Counted from the stretch's first letter, positions 52,317 to 62,632 are shown. The stretch: DNA of 64,000 bases from Runella zeae DSM 19591 (GCF_000423565.1 NZ_KE384044.1:21524-85523), one strand, 5' to 3'. The notes: a model not told the origin generated them from the letters alone. Numbers and translations: made by a program.

Positions 52317-55300
52317 TTATTTGAGGATAACCCCACCTTTCTTAACTTTTTTGATTGTCATCGGGATACATAAATCTTTAGGACAACAATTTGTCGAAGG
52401 TTCAACAATGATAGCACAGCATCCTTGCGTAGGGCATGTATTGTTGGTTGCTTCAAAGGTATAAATGCCCGGCTCTGCGATAAGAAACACATTCCCTGTA
52501 GCGACTACCTCGGTTCCTTGGTTTTTAAACCATTTTACGTTTTTATAAAACTCAGGTAGCGTGGCTTCTATGACTTCCCCTGGGCACACTTCCATCGGAA
52601 CTGTAAAGCATTCGTAATCAATATCATCTTCCTCTTCTTCCCCATTACATGGCGTAGAGTCCTTGTCTTTTTGGGTCATACTACAGATCTCCGCTGTGTT
52701 GAACCACACTCCTTGCCGTACTACTTTTACCACTAATTGCAGAGTGGCGGTATCGCCCGGTGCCAACGTGCCTATTGTCCATTGTTTTGAATTAAAATCG
52801 TAGTTGCCCGTGGCAGTAGCATAGGTAACATACGCTACTCCAGCGTTTAATGTATCCCTCACTACGACGTTGGTAGCAGTAGAAGTACCCTCATTCCACA
52901 CTTTGATGGTATAGGTAAGCGCATCCCCTATTTTTGCTACTTTTTTATTAATTGACTTATCAAGGGCAAGATCATAATCTCCTTCGCAGTTTTGAAAAGT
53001 AGGCGCAGGAGCAGGCAAAATACTCGCACAGCCGTTAGCATTTTTCACAAAAATGATATGCCCTCCATTGGTCGACAAATTCAGCACTGTAAGTTGATTA
53101 TTACCAGCTACATTTGTCAATGTTTGCTTTATGCCGGTGGGAACTGGCCCATTACCTATCGACGAAAAGCCCGTAGCCACCACTACTTCAAATACTCCTG
53201 CTCCCGAAATCCGTAAGTTGACACTATAGGTAGTATCGCCCGTACAAGCAGGAATGGAATCCAAGCTGAATTGAGGAAGGGGCAATATGGTGTAAATCTT
53301 TTCGGCATAAGGCGCACAATTAGGAGCGCTCGTAGGGAGGTTTTTCAAAATGGCATACACATAGTAATTGACAGGGACCGTACCTGAATTGGCAGGCAAT
53401 ACCAACCCCGGCAAACCATTTGGAATAGAAGCTACCCCATTTGTAGGCTTCACTTCTTCTAGCAATGTTCCCCCTGAGTACATGCTATTGCCCGTTTGTG
53501 GGGTGGTAAAATAAACAAATCGTAGGGTTTGAGAAGTATCAGACACATTCACAACCATAGATTCTCCATAACTACCCGAACAAAGTGTATCACGCGCGTC
53601 TGATGTGGCAATGGTAGGGCATAGACTATTACAAGGACTCGCCGATACTGTCACAGTAGTATCTTTAAAACAGCCTGCTTCCCCAAAAACTCTTACGTAA
53701 TAAGTTACTGTAGGGGTATTGTTGGCAATATTTTGTGCCAAAACTAGCGGTAGAGCGCCAATAGTAGTAGCGGCAGCAGCGGCAGTAGGCAACGTTCCAA
53801 AACCAGTCGTATTGAATGCATAACGCCCGTCAACATTTCCTGTAACAATACTTACTTTACCATTGTTTTTGGGTTGCCCGTTTTCACATTCTGGAGTTTG
53901 TACTTGTACCAAATAAGAAGGTTTAGGTATAATTGACAAAGTCACCGGAACACGCGTCGGATTTACTTCTCCGTTGCATCCTTGTACCGTACTTTTTGCT
54001 TGCATATAATAAGTACCCACCGAAGGCGCCGTAAAGGTGAGAGAATTGGCCTGAAGTAAAGTACCATTGGAAGGCGCGTTATACCAATCTACGGTGGTAT
54101 TGGTATTTACTACTGCCGTGAAAGTTGGATTAGGAATCGTACTACCTTCACAAATACTCACACTAGAAGCCAAAGCAGAAGGTATGCTAGGCGTACAACT
54201 ACAATTGGGTGCTATGATAGTAGTATCTACTGTACATCCATTGAGGTTTGAATTCAACACCAAATTTTGTCCAGCGGGTATATTAGCAATCGTATAAGGA
54301 TTTGAACCCGAAATATTAGTCCCACTAGGTGATACTACCGTTACGAGTCCCGTTGAGGCAATTGTTAGGTTATAAGTAGAACTTTGAACAACGCAATTGG
54401 TACTTATCCCGCTGAAAGCTGGTAGGGGTTTGATAGTAGCAGTCGCCTGCACAGGGGTACTCCTACAAATAGACTGTGAGTTGCTTACACAAGCCACATA
54501 ATATATTTTATTCTCTGATAGAGAAGGTGTTATGAAACTATTTCCTGTACCCAATTGATTGGTGAGTGCTATATCGCCATACCATGTAGCAGTAGTACCA
54601 GTAGCACAACCCGAAGCCGTCAACGTCGCGGTTCCCACTCCACATCGAGTAGCAGAAGTGGTAGTCGGAGCGGCGATTTGCGGACAACCACAATCGGGCT
54701 TATTTACAGTAAGCCTTTTCAGACACCCATCTAAAGTAGCTGTAATGCTGTACTGAGTTGTATCTTTTCCTACAGTCACCGTAAAAGTAGTACCACTTCC
54801 CGTCACACTGCCCGCGTTGGCGGTTACAACGGCCCCGTTGGATACAGTCACGGTGGTTATGTATTTACTGTTGTCTTGCGAACATACCGACGACACCAGT
54901 ACTAATGTAGGTGTTGGTTTTACTACTACCGTCACTGTATCAGTAGCCTGACATTGATTTTGAATATTGGTAACTGTTACGTAATAATCGGTGGTAGTGT
55001 CTGGCTTTACGGTGATTTTGGGGGTTGTAGCACCTGTACTCCACAAATAAGTAAAATCTGTCGTATTTGTAAATCCAAAATTCAACTCCGTCCCCGGACA
55101 AATCGGGTTAAGTTGGATTTGCGGAACAGTAACTGAGGTTTTTTGTACCCTTATTGTATCCTTACATCCGCTAGTATTGGTTAGTACAAAACGATAAAAA
55201 CCATTTTTATCCAAACCCGCGATGTTTCCTTGTGCATCAATCGTGGCGGCATCTGTATTGCTAGGATTGTTGGGGTCATTGAAAGATAAAAATGACCAAC

Positions 55301-56957
55301 TTTCCCCGTTTCCTGCACCTTTGATTTTGGCATCGGTGGTACATACTACCGTATCTTTGCCTGCATTGGGCTTAGGAAGCACCACCACCTGAACAGTGTC
55401 AGCTATTTTGCAACCTGTGGCATTGGAAGTAACTACGACACTATATGTAGTTGTTTGTAAAGGACTTACACTAATAGTAGCAGAGGTAGTATTGTTGCTC
55501 CACTTATAAGTTACATTTGAAAGACCTTGATACCCGAAAGTCAACGTCTGACCAGGGCAAATATCATAATCGGGTAGATTAGCAACTACAAAATTGGCTT
55601 TTGTGACCGTCACTGTATCACTACAGCTTGCATCAGCATCTTTTTTCAACATAAAACGGTAAGTACCATTCACGGTCAAGCCTGTCACTAGACCTGCATT
55701 CGAAACGGTGGGGGTGTTGTTGTTGCTTGATGACAAAAACGACCAACTTTCTCCCTGAGCTGCTGTGGTCAGTTGAATACTCGTGCTACACACGGTCGTA
55801 TCTTTGCCTGCATTAGGTTTAACACACACAACATTGCCACAACTCGGTACACTCCCTAGAAAAGGATAAATGTGCATCTCTCCGCTAGTCATTACATAAT
55901 TTTGTGCAATGAGCTGCCCTTCAATGTTTGAATTGTTTCCTCCCGTTTCTTTGTCTACACTTGCATAAGGAGCCAAAATACTTCCTTCCACCGTGGCACT
56001 TCCCCCAATCACCAGATTGCCGGTAACTGCTGGAAAATTCCAGAGGATATAATTCATGGTTCCGTTGACATTCTGATTTTTGACTTGCCACGTAAAATCA
56101 GCACCAGTAGTCACGTTGATAATGAGTGGACGACTAGCCGAGGGAGTAAAATCTAAATTAAGGTTATTGATTGAATTTAGGGCAGCCCCTGTCACATTCC
56201 AAATTCGTGGGCCCGTGGCTCCTGCTGCATCTTTTAATAGTAAATTTTTTCCATTTATATCCGTTATTTTTTGTCCATCTGCCCAAGTCTCAATATTGTT
56301 TTGACATAAAGTAAGATTTTGAGAGTTGGTTTTGAGTTGTGTAAAAGCATTTCCAAAATCAATTACATTGGCTTGACACACAGGGTTACTAACGGTATCG
56401 ACTCCTAGTCCCGAAAAACTAGAAGTTAAGGAAATATAAGCAGGAGAAGGGCTATTGTAGCTACTCCCTTGGGTCGTAATTCTGATATTACTAACTGCAT
56501 TGTTGGCGTCTTTATACCATACTTTAAGTGGATCCAAATTAGCATTGCCGGTGGCCAAACAATTTCCAATTTTTAAATATCCATTATTTAAAATTTTAAG
56601 TTCACCTTGCACCAATTTCACCCCTCCTCCTACTACTAGCCCCACAGTGACACCACCCACCTGAAAAGGAGATGCTCCATTTGTATTACTAGGTGTGACT
56701 AGCAATTGGTATCCTTTCACCGTAAGATTTCCTCCAATGGCAATCGCCCCCTCACTTTCATTGGATTGGAGGGTGGCATTTCCTTGTAAAAAAACATTGA
56801 AACTTCCCGCAGGAGCAAGTGGATTTTGAGCGCCAATATATACAATAGGCATTCCCACTAGTAGGGCTAAAATAAAAATTAACTTGTGCAAGACAAGCCT
56901 CAAGAGTGAGCTCAACGTAGAGTTGAGCCCCTCAAGACTTCTGTGTAAAATGAACAT
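52317..56957 (-). CDS. giant secreted protein 2 with choice-of-anchor-A domain
   Basis: A 1546-residue protein. The N-terminus includes a long signal sequence (LIFILALLVGMPIVYIGAQ), then a choice-of-anchor-A domain (about 48-370) with GNATLQSNESEGAIAIGGNLTVKG and ATVEGSILAPYASVD. Repeated Ig-like modules with paired Cys follow (…PLPQFSLDSIPACTGD and …CSCTPSIPSALAS), then a DUF11-like domain (DYDLALDKSINKKVAKIGDALTYTIKVWN) and a Cys-rich end CCPKDLCIPMTIKKVKKG. It is the first gene of a unit with giant protein 1, 51 bp away. Probably surface-attached; a link to adhesion is inference. Confidence 0.85.
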   Translation of the reverse strand: MFILHRSLEGLNSTLSSLLRLVLHKLIFILALLVGMPIVYIGAQNPLAPAGSFNVFLQGNATLQSNESEGAIAIGGNLTVKGYQLLVTPSNTNGASPFQVGGVTVGLVVGGGVKLVQGELKILNNGYLKIGNCLATGNANLDPLKVWYKDANNAVSNIRITTQGSSYNSPSPAYISLTSSFSGLGVDTVSNPVCQANVIDFGNAFTQLKTNSQNLTLCQNNIETWADGQKITDINGKNLLLKDAAGATGPRIWNVTGAALNSINNLNLDFTPSASRPLIINVTTGADFTWQVKNQNVNGTMNYILWNFPAVTGNLVIGGSATVEGSILAPYASVDKETGGNNSNIEGQLIAQNYVMTSGEMHIYPFLGSVPSCGNVVCVKPNAGKDTTVCSTSIQLTTAAQGESWSFLSSSNNNTPTVSNAGLVTGLTVNGTYRFMLKKDADASCSDTVTVTKANFVVANLPDYDICPGQTLTFGYQGLSNVTYKWSNNTTSATISVSPLQTTTYSVVVTSNATGCKIADTVQVVVLPKPNAGKDTVVCTTDAKIKGAGNGESWSFLSFNDPNNPSNTDAATIDAQGNIAGLDKNGFYRFVLTNTSGCKDTIRVQKTSVTVPQIQLNPICPGTELNFGFTNTTDFTYLWSTGATTPKITVKPDTTTDYYVTVTNIQNQCQATDTVTVVVKPTPTLVLVSSVCSQDNSKYITTVTVSNGAVVTANAGSVTGSGTTFTVTVGKDTTQYSITATLDGCLKRLTVNKPDCGCPQIAAPTTTSATRCGVGTATLTASGCATGTTATWYGDIALTNQLGTGNSFITPSLSENKIYYVACVSNSQSICRSTPVQATATIKPLPAFSGISTNCVVQSSTYNLTIASTGLVTVVSPSGTNISGSNPYTIANIPAGQNLVLNSNLNGCTVDTTIIAPNCSCTPSIPSALASSVSICEGSTIPNPTFTAVVNTNTTVDWYNAPSNGTLLQANSLTFTAPSVGTYYMQAKSTVQGCNGEVNPTRVPVTLSIIPKPSYLVQVQTPECENGQPKNNGKVSIVTGNVDGRYAFNTTGFGTLPTAAAAATTIGALPLVLAQNIANNTPTVTYYVRVFGEAGCFKDTTVTVSASPCNSLCPTIATSDARDTLCSGSYGESMVVNVSDTSQTLRFVYFTTPQTGNSMYSGGTLLEEVKPTNGVASIPNGLPGLVLPANSGTVPVNYYVYAILKNLPTSAPNCAPYAEKIYTILPLPQFSLDSIPACTGDTTYSVNLRISGAGVFEVVVATGFSSIGNGPVPTGIKQTLTNVAGNNQLTVLNLSTNGGHIIFVKNANGCASILPAPAPTFQNCEGDYDLALDKSINKKVAKIGDALTYTIKVWNEGTSTATNVVVRDTLNAGVAYVTYATATGNYDFNSKQWTIGTLAPGDTATLQLVVKVVRQGVWFNTAEICSMTQKDKDSTPCNGEEEEDDIDYECFTVPMEVCPGEVIEATLPEFYKNVKWFKNQGTEVVATGNVFLIAEPGIYTFEATNNTCPTQGCCAIIVEPSTNCCPKDLCIPMTIKKVKKGGVILK

Positions 56958-57835
56958 ATAGAGTAGGGTAAAATAAAACGCTAATACAAAAACATCACTT
57001 TAAAGTCATTCCATTAGCCTAAACTAGAAGTACGATTTTACTTCTAGTCTTATCATGGATTTTGACACCGCTATCCTAATTCGTAAGACCTTATTCTTTC
57101 CAATTGTCAACCCATAGAAATATAACTCTGTCAACAAATGGCAGCTTCAAGTCTAGTATATTATGGCTAGTTCTAATTAGATAAAATATTATTATCTACT
57201 ATATATACAGAACTTCTATTATATCTTAAGAATAAAATATTTGTCTATCAAAAATCACGTACTTCATGATCCAAAACTCAAAGTAATTTTAGTCCTTAAA
57301 TCACGAAATCTTAGTTTTCATCTAGAGACACGTTATAATATTTTTAAATAGAAAGAAATGCAGTAACCTTAAGCTCTATGAAGTGCTTGAGGGACTTATG
57401 GATAAAAAAGAGATTACTCAGCTCCTTAAGAGTTTTTAATTGAATTGCATCTAGTGCAAAATCTTCTCGAAAGAAGATAGAAGATTTATTTATCATGATT
57501 TTTATATAAAGTAGGGATTGCTAAATAAACACATCCATAAACGATGCATATATTCCTATTGGTTACAATTTTTATACCAAAAAAGCTTTTTGAACAAAAA
57601 TTACCTTTACTTTAAAGAATAAAAAAATACATAAACACCTAAAAACCAAGTACTTACCTTTCGATATTTTATTATACCGAAAATCACTAATTTACCAACA
57701 AGAAGTGATTGATTGGAATATATCTAAAGCAGAGAAGCAAAAAGGAAGGATAAAATGAGGCCTCAATTTCCATGCCAATACTGCACAGAATAATAGGAAT
57801 TAGAGAATGTCAGAAGTTATATTTTCAAGAAAAAA
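56958..57835. other. 878-bp AT-rich intergenic region upstream of the giant genes
   Basis: A perfect 10-bp stem at 57023-57032 with 57039-57048 (loop CGATTT) lies 66 nt upstream of the giant-protein start, so it could be a leader hairpin. A plus-strand frame ending at 57439 reads like a protein tail (LYEVLEGLMDKKEITQLLKSF) but has no convincing start and could be a decayed gene. No promoter, terminator or intact gene is clear. Confidence 0.4.
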
Positions 57836-58507
57836 CTACAGCAAATCTGGTCGGCGAACTTGGGTACGCTCCAAAGATTGCTGATAGCGCCAATCAGCGA
57901 TTTTGGCTTCATGGCCTGAAAGAAGGATATCAGGAACAGTCCAGCCTTCAAAATCTGAAGGTCGAGTATAAACAGGTGGCGCTAACAGATTGTCCTGAAA
58001 AGAATCTGTCAAGGCGGATGTTTCGTCATTAAGAACTCCCGGAATAAGCCGAATAATAGCATCAGCAACCACACAAGCGGCCAATTCGCCCCCAGAAAGC
58101 ACATAATCTCCAATGCTAATTTCGGAAGTGACAAAATGCTGCCGCACCCGCTCATCAACGCCTTTATAATGCCCACAAAGAATAATCAGATTGTCGACCA
58201 TAGAAAGGCGATTGGCGGTTTTTTGGGCAAAACGCTCACCGTCGGGAGTCATATAAATTACCTCGTCATAAGTACGCTCACTTTGGAGTTGTCTAATACA
58301 ACGAGCAATAGGCTCAATCATCAATACCATGCCGGCACCGCCTCCAAACGCATAGTCGTCTACTTGGCGCTGTTTGCTGGTGCTATAATCTCTCAAATCA
58401 TGCACATGCACTTCCACATGACCTCCTTCTTGGGCACGTTTCAAAATAGAATGTCCAAAAAAACTATCCAGAAGACGTGGCAAACATGTTATGATATCGA
58501 TTCGCAT
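57836..58507 (-). CDS. trmD: tRNA (guanine37-N1)-methyltransferase
   Basis: A 223-residue SPOUT-fold enzyme that adds m1G37 to tRNAs, preventing frameshifts. Motifs: [73 protein letters not shown] and [19 protein letters not shown]. It is last of the minus-strand set rpsP-rimM-trmD. The rplS gene that often follows trmD is absent here. Start ATG 58507, 25 bp after rimM. Confidence 0.96.
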   Translation of the reverse strand: MRIDIITCLPRLLDSFFGHSILKRAQEGGHVEVHVHDLRDYSTSKQRQVDDYAFGGGAGMVLMIEPIARCIRQLQSERTYDEVIYMTPDGERFAQKTANRLSMVDNLIILCGHYKGVDERVRQHFVTSEISIGDYVLSGGELAACVVADAIIRLIPGVLNDETSALTDSFQDNLLAPPVYTRPSDFEGWTVPDILLSGHEAKIADWRYQQSLERTQVRRPDLL

Positions 58508-58532
58508 GGGTTCTTAATGGGTTGGGGGTAAA

Positions 58533-59090
58533 TTAATCTTCGTCGTCTGCTTCCTCATTCTCTTCGCTTATATACACATCCAGTAAGCCTTCTGGTAAGT
58601 TTACATAAAGAGTTCTGAGAGTCCGATCCGTACGAGGTACGATGGTGTCATTGACCGGAATCAGTACTTCGTTGCCTTGGTAATTCATCGCAATCAAATC
58701 TTGGGTAGACATACTATAAACCGTAGCAACAGTTCCTAATTCGCCAAGCTTCTCATCTACCACCTTGAAACCCATGATTTCATGATAATAAAACTGCGAC
58801 TCGTTGAGGTCATCAAGGGTATCTTCAGGCAGGAAAAGCCCACAATTAATCAAAGGCGTAGCGTCCTCAATAGAATTGATATCCTCAAATTTGACAATGG
58901 CTTTGCTACCTTTTTGGATATTGATATTTTCCACAAAAAAGGGCGTAAGCTGTCCTTTTATTTCAACGAATACTGAGTCTAAGTCTTCGTAATCATCTGG
59001 AAAATCGACATCCAAAAAAATCACGACTTCGCCGCGAGTACCGTGCGTGCGGGTGATGTGCCCTAGTTGAAAACAATCGTTGTGATTCAT
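58533..59090 (-). CDS. rimM: 16S rRNA processing protein RimM
   Basis: A 185-residue ribosome maturation factor for the 30S head, working with S19. The N-domain is FQLGHITRTHGTRGEVVIFLDVDFP; the PRC-barrel C-domain is YYHEIMGFKVVDEKLGELGTVATVY, NYQGNEVLIPVNDTIV and VNLPEGLLDVYI. The tail is acidic (SEENEEADDED). It follows rpsP by 151 bp including the hairpin at 59191. Confidence 0.95.
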   Translation of the reverse strand: MNHNDCFQLGHITRTHGTRGEVVIFLDVDFPDDYEDLDSVFVEIKGQLTPFFVENINIQKGSKAIVKFEDINSIEDATPLINCGLFLPEDTLDDLNESQFYYHEIMGFKVVDEKLGELGTVATVYSMSTQDLIAMNYQGNEVLIPVNDTIVPRTDRTLRTLYVNLPEGLLDVYISEENEEADDED

Positions 59091-59190
59091 AACTTATCTA
59101 TAAAGTTGGTATCAAGAAACCAATCTTTTATTTTTCAATGAATGCTTGAAAAGTATGCGATTTTGACGGAGCATAATTCTAAAAAAGAAA

Positions 59191-59225
59191 AGTGGTACGA
59201 ACCTGATTGATAGGCTCATACCACT
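59191..59225 (-). terminator. hairpin after rpsP, partial terminator
   Basis: AGTGGTA (59191-59197) pairs with TACCACT (59219-59225); inner pairs GA/TC and CCT/AGG with two mismatches give 12 bp. On the minus strand a U-rich stretch (59181-59190) follows. It lies between rpsP and rimM and so may lower expression of rimM-trmD relative to S16. Confidence 0.7.
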
Positions 59226-59241
59226 CCGTAAGCTTTCGAAA

Positions 59242-59766
59242 TTATTCAGCAGAATCGGCAGCAGGTGCATCCTCAGCAGGGGCTTCGGTAGCTTCGGCGG
59301 CAGGTTCTTCTACTACATTTTTCTTAGCAATTGCAGCAGCGCGAGCTTCGTTTACTTTACGCTCTGCTTCCAACTGAGCTTCTTTAGCTTCAGTTTGTTT
59401 TTTGGTCAAGCCGTCTTGTTTAGTTTCGACTCTTCCCGCTTTTCCTTGTTTCCAAGCTTCAAAACGCTCATCGGCTACATCTTGAGTGATAGCACCTTTG
59501 ATAACACCCACTTGCAAGTGCTTGCGCAACAATACACCTTCGTGGCTCAAAATAGCACGAGTGGTATCAGTAGGCTGGGCACCGTTCAAAAGCCATTTTA
59601 CGGCTTTGTCAACGTTCAAAACAACTTTTGCAGGATTTGCGATGGGGTTGTAAGTTCCCAATTTTTCAATAAAGCGACCATCACGTGGTGCTCTGGCATC
59701 GGCTACAACAATATCATACATTGCTGCTTTTTTACGTCCACGACGCGCTAAACGAATTCTTACCAT
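59242..59766 (-). CDS. rpsP: 30S ribosomal protein S16
   Basis: The first ~80 residues are the S16 core: [40 protein letters not shown] and [12 protein letters not shown]. The rest is an Ala/Glu/Lys-rich extension (about 100-174) ending in an acidic patch ([10 protein letters not shown]), as in many Bacteroidota S16 proteins. It is a small-subunit protein required for 30S assembly. ATG 59766; promoter at 59822. Confidence 0.96.
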   Translation of the reverse strand: MVRIRLARRGRKKAAMYDIVVADARAPRDGRFIEKLGTYNPIANPAKVVLNVDKAVKWLLNGAQPTDTTRAILSHEGVLLRKHLQVGVIKGAITQDVADERFEAWKQGKAGRVETKQDGLTKKQTEAKEAQLEAERKVNEARAAAIAKKNVVEEPAAEATEAPAEDAPAADSAE

Positions 59767-59821
59767 TTTATTTTTTAGGTTTACTTGTGAAGGAACACGT
59801 CCTTCGGATGAAACGTGGCCG

Positions 59822-59829
59822 CAAAAGTA
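59822..59829 (-). promoter_or_regulatory. TAnnTTTG promoter for rpsP
   Basis: TACTTTTG followed by GCGGCC on the minus strand; a start near 59815 gives about 50 nt of leader. This form is typical of strong Bacteroidota promoters. Confidence 0.6.
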
Positions 59830-60001
59830 GGCATTTTTCTAAAAAAAACAAAATCTGCTCTTACTAAAGTAGCTGAAACTAAGAAGAAGTAAATTGTGGG
59901 AAAAACTAATCCCAGGTTGCTATTTTACCTCCAAAAAACAATAGAAGTGAGGAGGCGTGAAGAGTATGGGGGAATTTTTATACAAAGCTTTATTAGCTAT
60001 G

Positions 60002-60035
60002 TATTGAGTGAGTGTCAAAAAACACTCACTCAATA
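60002..60035. terminator. 14-bp stem after the small basic-tailed gene
   Basis: TATTGAGTGAGTGT (60002-60015) pairs with 60022-60035 around a 6-nt loop. It lies 14 bp below the stop at 60049 on the minus strand. No strong U-run follows. Confidence 0.6.
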
Positions 60036-60048
60036 TGAAGCGCTTGTA

Positions 60049-60537
60049 TTAAGCTTCTACGTCTCTATTTTTAGGCTTGCGACCACGACGTTTCCCAGTG
60101 TATTCTACTTTGGGTTTTTCTTCTTCGTTGGCAGTCGACAACTCTAATTCAAATCCTTCAGCACCTTCATATTCAAATGGTTTGATTATGAAAGTATACT
60201 TAGTTTCTGAAAAATCTACTCCGATTTTTTTCAAAAGTACCGGCAACGAAATACTAACACTTTTCGCAGCAGGTTGAACTTGAAATGAATCTGTACTTTC
60301 TTCTGATTTTACCAGATAAAGAGATTTTGCTTTACGTTTACCTTCTTGTGTTCCGATTCTAAAAAAAGAGCTTTCAAAATCTGAATCCAATTGAGCAACC
60401 GTTTTTGCAGGAAACACTAACTTTCCTGCCCCAGAAATATATCCTGTCAAAACTACTTTTTTAGGTTTAGCCTCTTTCTTTTCCTTAGGGAGGCTATTGT
60501 CGCTTAGCGAGAAAAATTGAATACTGAAAGATTTCAT
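60049..60537 (-). CDS. small basic-tailed protein, AT-hook-like C-terminus
   Basis: A 162-residue protein with no signal. The N-terminus KSFSIQFFSLSDNSLPKEKKEAKPKK is followed by beta-rich segments (VVLTGYISGAGKLVFP, SFFRIGTQEGKRKAKSLYLVKS), an acidic stretch and the tail EYTGKRRGRKPKNRDVEA, whose RGRKPK resembles an AT-hook. This suggests nucleic-acid binding, but the family is not one I can name. Two ATTAATGTAT direct repeats and a TAnnTTTG box lie in its upstream region. Confidence 0.7.
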   Translation of the reverse strand: MKSFSIQFFSLSDNSLPKEKKEAKPKKVVLTGYISGAGKLVFPAKTVAQLDSDFESSFFRIGTQEGKRKAKSLYLVKSEESTDSFQVQPAAKSVSISLPVLLKKIGVDFSETKYTFIIKPFEYEGAEGFELELSTANEEEKPKVEYTGKRRGRKPKNRDVEA

Positions 60538-60550
60538 TTAATTTAACTTT

Positions 60551-60592
60551 ATTAATGTATGAAGTATTAATGTATAATAATACGCAAACATA
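60551..60592 (-). promoter_or_regulatory. TAnnTTTG promoter and 10-bp direct repeats upstream of the basic-tailed gene
   Basis: TATGTTTG on the minus strand at 60592-60585, start near 60578. ATTAATGTAT occurs at 60551-60560 and 60566-60575, exactly 15 bp apart and inside the leader, which could be an operator or an RNA-binding site. The rest of 60593-60817 shows nothing further. Confidence 0.45.
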
Positions 60593-60817
60593 ATAAATAA
60601 AGTTGGGTATTAGCAAACAATATTTTTTCATTAAGTAAATTTTAATCTCAAAAATTCCTTTTCAATTATATATGACTCCAAAAAATATTCCAAAAATAAT
60701 TTTTATGGCCTTATGGAAAACTCACCATTTTATCAACAAAAAGTGGTTGACCTACACGGCCAACCACCTAACTAATACGTGTGATTTATAGAATATTTTA
60801 TGCCTTACTAATGAATT

Positions 60818-62632
60818 TTATAATGTCTTAGTCACAATTCCTCCTTTACGACTATTGACTTCTACGGTCCATTTATCGGCTTTCCCTTTTACAATCCAGC
60901 GCACCTTAACGGCATTATTTCCGCCTGCTCCACCACCAAACATACCACCGCCTCCACCACCAGACACAGTACCGGGGATGTTTTTTACTTCGATAGTTTG
61001 AGGGGTATATTTTTGTTCTTTGGTGATGCCTAAATCTTCATTTTCGACTATCATTCCTGCAATTACTTGTGCATTTTTGAGAGTAATATAATCAGGACGT
61101 TCTATTTTAAATTTGATGTCATGAGCCGAATGAGTAGGAATAGCCCGCTGATTATGTATAACGGCTGTCACCTCTGTAAGCCCTCCTGCCAAGGGTTTTG
61201 ATTTAATTTCTACAATTTCAATTTTAGGCAAGTGATAGGCATGTAGCATTGTAAAGGCCATATTGCGATGTCCTTCTTCCTCTAACATGAAGCCGGGCGT
61301 GTTACGAATATAATTACGTTTAGTGCCGCCAATTTCGATGTCACCGTACTGTGGATGTTTGAAAGATTTCCATTTTACGTAGCCATCTCCCAACAACAAA
61401 AATTTGTCGAATTCTTCAAATTCACTATTTTGATTACGATTTTCGGTTGAGTTTTTATTAAACATCCGATACGAAGTATTTATTTCATTAGAAAACATAA
61501 ATACTCCTCTTCCCAACCCAATCCAATCAATTTCGCCACCATAAACGGTGTAAAGATCTTTCCACAATACATAATATTTATATCCCGGAATCATTTTTTC
61601 GCCTACTTTCCCAATTACATCATATACCGCCACATCCGCTTGTGGCACATACATTGCATCTTCTTCGGCACCAGGAGGACGCAAAAACATCCCTCCAAAA
61701 TTGTGATAGCTTTGTGCGCCTGCGATATTGGGGTGACTATAAAAGAATTTTTTGACGTTTTGAGTTTCGGGTAAAGTTCCGGGATAAAACAATGCCCCCC
61801 CTTGAATGTAGTCGGGCTGCCATCCCCACCCCCAGTCCCGATTGGGATCATAGGCACCAGGATTGTCTTCATTGACGCGTCCGTCGCCGTCGTTGTCGAT
61901 ACCTTCAAAGCCTAGCATTTCATATTCGCCTTGCTCGTCGGGTTTGGCAAGTATCATTCTTCCCGGAAAATCAGGATCTATTTTATAGCGACCTGTGGGA
62001 GATTTGCGGCGCATCATTACGATATTGCCGTCGCCATCCAAATCATCATAGGTATCTTCATCGATAAGGCCATCGCCGTCGTCATCGATAGGCATCATAC
62101 CTGAGCGCGAAGAGCTTGTGGTGTTTGATTTATAAATAAAGTTTTCGTGAGCATCAGGATTGAGAGAAGGCAAAATATAAAAAGTACGCCCTTTGAGCAT
62201 TTCTGTCACAAAATCAACTTTGCCAAAACTCTCAGCCAAGTACCAAGCCGTGTACATCGCAAACTGTGTTCCTTGCAATTCGTTGGCGTGGATATTGCCA
62301 TCAATCCAAAAAGCAGGTTTGGTCTCAGGCTTTCCGCTTTTAAAATCTGTAACGGTCAAAACATACATTTCACGACCTTGGTAAGATTTTCCTATCGATT
62401 CATATTTGACCAAATCAGGATAAGCTTTGGCGAGGTCTTGGGTAAGTTTGTTGAAACCCGCATAATCCATATAATAATTCCAGGCCCATTTGACTTTGGG
62501 GTTGGCAGGCGACCCAATCGCCCGCATTCCGTTGAGGTCGGGGTCATTTTGAGGAGCAGTTTGGGCAATTACATTTAGAGCCGCCAAAGTGCCAATAAAT
62601 GCATAAGCAAAAAGGTGAATATATTTTTTCAT
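60818..62632 (-). CDS. M14-family zinc carboxypeptidase, secreted
   Basis: A 604-residue exported peptidase. Signal peptide ALNVIAQ; zinc ligands His and Glu in FWIDGNIHANELQGTQ; the M14 His in AGAQSYHNFGGMFLRPPG. Two Asp/Asn-rich calcium-binding-like insertions are present (MPIDDDGDGLIDEDTYDDLD and GIDNDGDGRVNEDNPG). A Gly-rich stretch (GGGGGGMFGGGAGG) precedes the C-terminal beta domain. It is a paralogue of the next gene. Promoter candidate at 62670. Confidence 0.9.
   Translation of the reverse strand: MKKYIHLFAYAFIGTLAALNVIAQTAPQNDPDLNGMRAIGSPANPKVKWAWNYYMDYAGFNKLTQDLAKAYPDLVKYESIGKSYQGREMYVLTVTDFKSGKPETKPAFWIDGNIHANELQGTQFAMYTAWYLAESFGKVDFVTEMLKGRTFYILPSLNPDAHENFIYKSNTTSSSRSGMMPIDDDGDGLIDEDTYDDLDGDGNIVMMRRKSPTGRYKIDPDFPGRMILAKPDEQGEYEMLGFEGIDNDGDGRVNEDNPGAYDPNRDWGWGWQPDYIQGGALFYPGTLPETQNVKKFFYSHPNIAGAQSYHNFGGMFLRPPGAEEDAMYVPQADVAVYDVIGKVGEKMIPGYKYYVLWKDLYTVYGGEIDWIGLGRGVFMFSNEINTSYRMFNKNSTENRNQNSEFEEFDKFLLLGDGYVKWKSFKHPQYGDIEIGGTKRNYIRNTPGFMLEEEGHRNMAFTMLHAYHLPKIEIVEIKSKPLAGGLTEVTAVIHNQRAIPTHSAHDIKFKIERPDYITLKNAQVIAGMIVENEDLGITKEQKYTPQTIEVKNIPGTVSGGGGGGMFGGGAGGNNAVKVRWIVKGKADKWTVEVNSRKGGIVTKTL

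Noticed and set aside
57332-57439. Tail-like frame LYEVLEGLMDKKEITQLLKSF
   Set aside because: No credible start codon and only about 30 codons; kept only as a possible decayed gene.
57772-58032. Plus-strand ORF over the trmD 3' end
   Set aside because: Antisense to a conserved housekeeping gene with full family motifs.
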